From: Alteromonadaceae bacterium Bs31
GTDB lineage: Bacteria; Pseudomonadota; Gammaproteobacteria; Pseudomonadales; Cellvibrionaceae
Direction: 5' to 3'
NCBI GenBank assembly: GCA_900177435.1
Contig: FXAI01000003.1
Location: 248,001-312,000 of the forward strand
DNA length: 64,000 nt
Of this stretch, positions 60,678 through 64,000 are shown piece by piece. How positions within the stretch are numbered: the first letter of the stretch is position 1; each line of letters opens with the position of its first letter. A program made the position numbers and the translations under genes. The notes below the pieces were generated by a model. It was not told where the DNA came from. It searched no databases and was given only the letters and a program-made list of their open reading frames with translations.

Positions 60678-61457
60678 ATGACCAACAACATTCTGAAAGA
60701 AGAAGTACTGGAAGTTCATCATTGGACAGACAAGCTGTTCAGCTTTAAAACAACCCGCGATCCAGGTTTTCGCTTCCGCAACGGCCACTTCACCATGATG
60801 GGCCTGGAGCAGGATGATGGTCGACCCCTACTGCGGGCCTACAGTATTACTAGCGCAAACTACGAGGATCACCTGGAGTTTTTCAGCATTAAGGTTCCCA
60901 ATGGCCCCTTAACCTCGCAATTACAACACATTAAGCCCGGTGATCAGATCCTCGTTAACCGCAAGTCCACCGGCACACTGGTGACTGACGCCCTGCTGCC
61001 CGGCAAGCGGCTGTGGCTTATCAGCACGGGCACCGGGCTGGCGCCGTTTATGAGCATCATCAAAGACCCGGAGGTTTACGAGCAATATGACAAGGTGATA
61101 CTCACCCATGGCGTGCGCACCGTCAACGAGCTGGCCTATCAGGCCTTCATCCGCAATACCCTGCCCAACAACGAGTATTTTGGTGACGAGATACGAGAGA
61201 AACTCTTGTACTACCCAACGGTTACGCGAGAAGACTATGTGAACAAGGGCCGACTGACCGATGCCCTGGCGGATGGCTCTTTGAGCAGCAAGCTAGCATT
61301 ACCCGCAGTAAATCCGGAACAGGACCGCTTTATGATCTGCGGCAGCCCGAGCATGCTGAAAGATACCTGCACAATACTGGATGGACTGGGCTTTGCCGAA
61401 GCACGCAACGGAAAACAAGGCCAATACGTGATTGAACGGGCTTTTGTCGAACACTAA
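60678..61457 (+). CDS. fpr: Ferredoxin/flavodoxin-NADP+ reductase
   Basis: The 259-residue flavoenzyme transfers electrons between NADPH and ferredoxin or flavodoxin. FAD-binding RAYSITSA is near residue 54 and the NADP-binding STGTGLAPFMS near residue 115. The C-terminal VIERAFVEH matches the short bacterial subclass I Fpr. It is divergent from the LysR gene and probably its target, with a role in oxidative-stress defence and iron-sulfur cluster supply. Confidence 0.92.
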   Translation: MTNNILKEEVLEVHHWTDKLFSFKTTRDPGFRFRNGHFTMMGLEQDDGRPLLRAYSITSANYEDHLEFFSIKVPNGPLTSQLQHIKPGDQILVNRKSTGTLVTDALLPGKRLWLISTGTGLAPFMSIIKDPEVYEQYDKVILTHGVRTVNELAYQAFIRNTLPNNEYFGDEIREKLLYYPTVTREDYVNKGRLTDALADGSLSSKLALPAVNPEQDRFMICGSPSMLKDTCTILDGLGFAEARNGKQGQYVIERAFVEH

Positions 61458-61530
61458 AGCTTGCTAACATCGGCGCTCCGTTGGGGGCTGAGTTAAGCCC
61501 GTTCTCTATTGCAGAAAAGAAATAATTATT

Positions 61531-62256
61531 ATGGCAGCCTTAATGTTCTACCAGGAGCCAGTGGCTCTTGAAAAAAAGAAACACGTCGATCTTAAACTGG
61601 ACCGCAAACAAAACTACGCGTATGCAGCCAATGTAAACTCCGTGCCTCTTGGCGGCGTTGAGTTTTTCCAGGCTTCGCGCGACTTTCCGGTACTGTTCAT
61701 CAAAAACTCCAAAGACGAGTACATGCCCATGGCCATTCTCTCCCTCAAAGAGAGCAGCCATGACATGGGTGACGACTGGGAAAACACCTACGTTCCAGCC
61801 TTTGTGCGCCGTTACCCCTTTGTACTTACCCCTGAAAAAGTAGTTATGTTCGATGCCAAGGCTCCGCACTTTGCCAGTGGTGAGGGCGACGCCCTGTTTA
61901 AAGCTGAAGACGAGCCCACCGACACGTTGAAAGAGATCGTAAACTTCCTGGAAGCTGTGGACGGCACCTTCAAGCGCACTGAAGAATTTACCAAGGCCGT
62001 GGCTGAAAAGGAGCTATTCGAACCCTACAAAGCCACCGTTAAGTTCGAGAACGGGCAGGTGCGCCTGGACGACCTGTACGTAATCAACGAGAAGAAGTTG
62101 CACGAAACCCTGGACAAAGACACACTTTTTGAATGGTTTAATAAGGGCTGGATCGCCTGGACTCACGCACATCTTCACTCTCTGGGTGCTATCCCACAGA
62201 TTATTCTGCGCCAGCGCAAAGCGCAGCAGAAAGCTGAGCCACAAGCGACAGCTTAA
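61531..62256 (+). CDS. SapC family protein
   Basis: The 241-residue protein matches the SapC family (PF07277): VPLGGVEFFQASRDFPVLF near residue 36, VPAFVRRYPFVLTP near residue 90, and LYVINEKKLHETLDK near residue 190. The family was named after a Caulobacter S-layer-related gene, but most members have no tested function. There is no signal peptide. A long hairpin follows its stop. It stands alone after fpr, 73 bases downstream. Confidence 0.85.
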   Translation: MAALMFYQEPVALEKKKHVDLKLDRKQNYAYAANVNSVPLGGVEFFQASRDFPVLFIKNSKDEYMPMAILSLKESSHDMGDDWENTYVPAFVRRYPFVLTPEKVVMFDAKAPHFASGEGDALFKAEDEPTDTLKEIVNFLEAVDGTFKRTEEFTKAVAEKELFEPYKATVKFENGQVRLDDLYVINEKKLHETLDKDTLFEWFNKGWIAWTHAHLHSLGAIPQIILRQRKAQQKAEPQATA

Positions 62257-62262
62257 CCTCCT

Positions 62263-62293
62263 CATCGTGCGCACCTAGCGGGTGCGCACGATG
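62263..62293 (+). terminator. Strong hairpin after the SapC gene
   Basis: CATCGTGCGCACC (62263-62275) pairs perfectly with GGTGCGCACGATG (62281-62293) across a five-base loop. A run of T's follows about 20 bases later, not directly. The 13-pair stem starts 6 bases after the stop of the SapC gene and probably ends its transcript. Confidence 0.7.
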
Positions 62294-62430
62294 CCAAGCA
62301 AAACTCAATATGGTTTTTTTTTGATCAAATCCTGATATTTCGCAATTTCCTGCGCCGTTTTCCTTTTCTCCCTACATTCTATCCGCCAAAGCAGCTATAA
62401 CTTACATACCTAGCGTATGGACGACATATC

Positions 62431-63666
62431 ATGGATTTTGCCAAGGATCACGCAGAAACCTCTGTTCTGGTAATTGATGATTCACGAGCTATCTGCCAAT
62501 TACTCACTGCGATGCTGAAGGACTTCGGCATCACACAGGTGGACTATTGTCACAGTGGTGAGGAGGCGCTGCATAAGCTGGAGAGAGATCCCGCCGCTTA
62601 CGAGGCCTTGTTCATCGATTTGCATATGGACGGCATGGACGGCCTGGAACTTATCCATCAGCTAAACGAGATGCATTACCGGGGCGGTATTATTGTCATG
62701 TCTGCGCTGGATAAAAAAATTCTGGACTTCACGCTGGAGGTCATCAGTAACTACAATCTGCGCGTGCTGGGCTCCGCTGAAAAACCATTGGAAAAGACGC
62801 TCATCGCCTTTATGGTGAAGCGTATTAAAAGCTACTTTCCCCAAGTCTCCCGCCGCGAAAAAGTACTTAAGCGCCGCGAAGTTTATCAGGCCATTAAAGA
62901 CAACCGCGTTCTCAGCTATTTCCAACCCAAAATTTCATCGATAGACAACAGTGTGCTCGGGCTGGAATGTCTGGTTAGGCTCGATATGGGATCTGGCGGT
63001 GTAGTATCTCCCGCTGCCTTTCTGCCTGTTGCCGAACGGTTTGAGCTTATTGAAGCGCTCACTGACGCAACTCTGATCTCTGCCTTACCGCAATTTATGG
63101 AATTTTGCCAAAAAGAAAACTGCGATTGCAGCTTGGCCATCAATATTTCACCGCTGCAACTCTACAACAATTTACTGCCCGAAAGCCTGAGTGATTATTT
63201 GCAGCGCTTCCAAGTGCCCAAAGAGAAAGTGATACTGGAAATCACCGAGAATCACGCCATACGAGAAGAAAACCAACTTAAAAATTTAAATCGCTTGCGC
63301 ATCCACGGTTTTCAATTATCGCTGGACGATTTTGGCGCAGGCTTTACCAATTTGCGGCAATTGAAAAACCTGCCCTTTAATGAAATTAAACTGGACGCAC
63401 AGCTCATCGATGGCATCCACAGGGACCGGGTGCTGCGGGTCATTGTTGAATCTATTCGCAAGGTCACCACAGAAATGGGTTTACGCTTAATTGCCGAGGG
63501 GGTTTCTGAATCTAGCGACCTTCAAGTGGTTAACGACCTGGGTGTTGATGGCTATCAAGGTTTTCTTTTCTGTCGACCAAAGCCACTACTGGAACTTATA
63601 CGCTGGCATCAGGCATGGCAAAAAACAATCTCTACGCCGGGAATTGAGCAGTCTAAGCCCCGTTAA
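62431..63666 (+). CDS. Response regulator with EAL (c-di-GMP phosphodiesterase) output
   Basis: The 411-residue protein has an N-terminal receiver domain (residues 12-130) with the acidic pair in VIDDS, the phosphoryl Asp in FIDLHMDGMDG near residue 60, and Lys near residue 112. The C-terminal EAL domain (about 155-395) keeps ECL in place of EAL, NISPLQL, EITENH, DDFGAGFTNL, IKLDAQLI, IAEGVSE and GYQGFLFCRP, so catalytic residues are present. It probably hydrolyses c-di-GMP under control of an unlinked kinase. Confidence 0.92.
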   Translation: MDFAKDHAETSVLVIDDSRAICQLLTAMLKDFGITQVDYCHSGEEALHKLERDPAAYEALFIDLHMDGMDGLELIHQLNEMHYRGGIIVMSALDKKILDFTLEVISNYNLRVLGSAEKPLEKTLIAFMVKRIKSYFPQVSRREKVLKRREVYQAIKDNRVLSYFQPKISSIDNSVLGLECLVRLDMGSGGVVSPAAFLPVAERFELIEALTDATLISALPQFMEFCQKENCDCSLAINISPLQLYNNLLPESLSDYLQRFQVPKEKVILEITENHAIREENQLKNLNRLRIHGFQLSLDDFGAGFTNLRQLKNLPFNEIKLDAQLIDGIHRDRVLRVIVESIRKVTTEMGLRLIAEGVSESSDLQVVNDLGVDGYQGFLFCRPKPLLELIRWHQAWQKTISTPGIEQSKPR

Positions 63667-63707
63667 ATACTCACCGCTATAGTCCGCCCCTTGCTGCAAT
63701 AGTTGCA

Positions 63708-64000
63708 CTAAGGGCCTATTTTCCTCACCTTACTCACCCAAAGATTTTTAAGCTCTCCCGGCAGGGGCGGTACACTTTTGCGCTCAAAATTCTCCAGCGC
63801 TTTTTTTGTGCTCTCGTGAGCACCGACAACAGAAGCACTTCCTTCGATGAGCGATAGGCTTCTATCCGGCGCCCATATGGGCGTAAGGTTAGTCACAGGG
63901 GGATTCTGCTCTTCCACAATGGATTGCATGCGCAAAATAAAACCCTGAATGTGGTAGAGCACTTCCTGCATCATCAAAAATGCGTCTTCCACCTCCCGAT
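63708..64000 (-). CDS. Partial unknown gene at the window edge
   Basis: The minus-strand frame is open from 63708 to the right edge, and a GTG at 63992 is a possible start. The visible 94 residues include SIVEEQNPPVTNLTPIWAPD and end VSKVRKIGP. There is no recognised family. The gene may continue beyond the window. It converges with the REC-EAL gene. Confidence 0.5.
   Translation of the reverse strand, partial: REVEDAFLMMQEVLYHIQGFILRMQSIVEEQNPPVTNLTPIWAPDRSLSLIEGSASVVGAHESTKKALENFERKSVPPLPGELKNLWVSKVRKIGP

Noticed and set aside
1-64000. tRNA genes, CRISPR arrays, transposases, prophage genes
   Set aside because: I looked for these and found no D-arm/T-arm patterns, spaced direct repeats or recombinase genes.

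Overview
This window is chromosomal DNA from a gammaproteobacterium. Gene content and order point to a free-living relative of Pseudomonas, probably a marine Cellvibrionales-type bacterium; that placement is inference. The evidence is the ygfB-pepP-ubiH-ubiI run divergent from a TIGR02449-zapA pair, a 6S RNA (ssrS) directly before ygfA, divergent rpiA/ilvA near serA, and a tkt/sahR-metK arrangement. I recognised no tRNA, rRNA, CRISPR array, insertion sequence, integrase or phage gene.

Layout. 0.1-4.5 kb is a small glycan- or secondary-metabolite-type cluster: a GT4 glycosyltransferase, two SAM methyltransferases, an alpha/alpha-toroid protein and a hexapeptide acyltransferase. 4.6-15.0 kb is a tightly packed minus-strand run of ten genes: ygfB, pepP, ubiH, ubiI, pqiA, pqiB, pqiC, an unknown periplasmic protein, a Sel1/TonB-C protein and a zinc-ribbon protein. 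15.1-15.6 kb holds the divergent TIGR02449-zapA pair. 15.6-37.4 kb is an accessory block lying between zapA and ssrS, which adjoin in many relatives. It holds a PAS-GGDEF-EAL protein, a Ca-type P-ATPase, a membrane sensor that joins a periplasmic binding domain to a Schlafen-type AlbA_2 domain, a GntR/ABC export operon, outer-membrane barrels, a secretin-N fragment protein, a GT-C enzyme paired with an LpxR-type lipid A deacylase, a Na/Pi transporter and an alkyltransferase-like protein.

37.4-44.9 kb returns to housekeeping genes: ssrS, ygfA, Fur-controlled feoAB, serA, rpiA and ilvA, plus an unlisted 50-residue membrane protein. 45.1-47.5 kb holds three small secreted or unknown proteins and an alpha/beta hydrolase. 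47.7-56.8 kb is central carbon and methyl-cycle metabolism. pgk and tkt run one way and sahR-metK, ahcY-metF and rsmE the other. A strong palindromic operator precedes sahR, and an RNA with two competing folds precedes ahcY. 57.0-64.0 kb holds a putative metalloprotease lipoprotein, an orphan PFL activase, a FinR-like LysR gene divergent from fpr, a SapC-family protein, a REC-EAL response regulator and one gene cut by the window edge.

How it fits together. SahR, MetK, AhcY and MetF make up the S-adenosylmethionine cycle. UbiH and UbiI make ubiquinone. PqiABC and its attached periplasmic genes probably act in envelope lipid transport. The GT-C/LpxR pair and the first cluster probably decorate the cell surface. 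The strongest candidates for new biology are the binding-protein/AlbA_2 receptor (21.0-22.4 kb), the ahcY leader RNA (53.6 kb), the sahR/tkt operator (51.2 kb) and the genes appended to pqiABC (4.6-6.9 kb).
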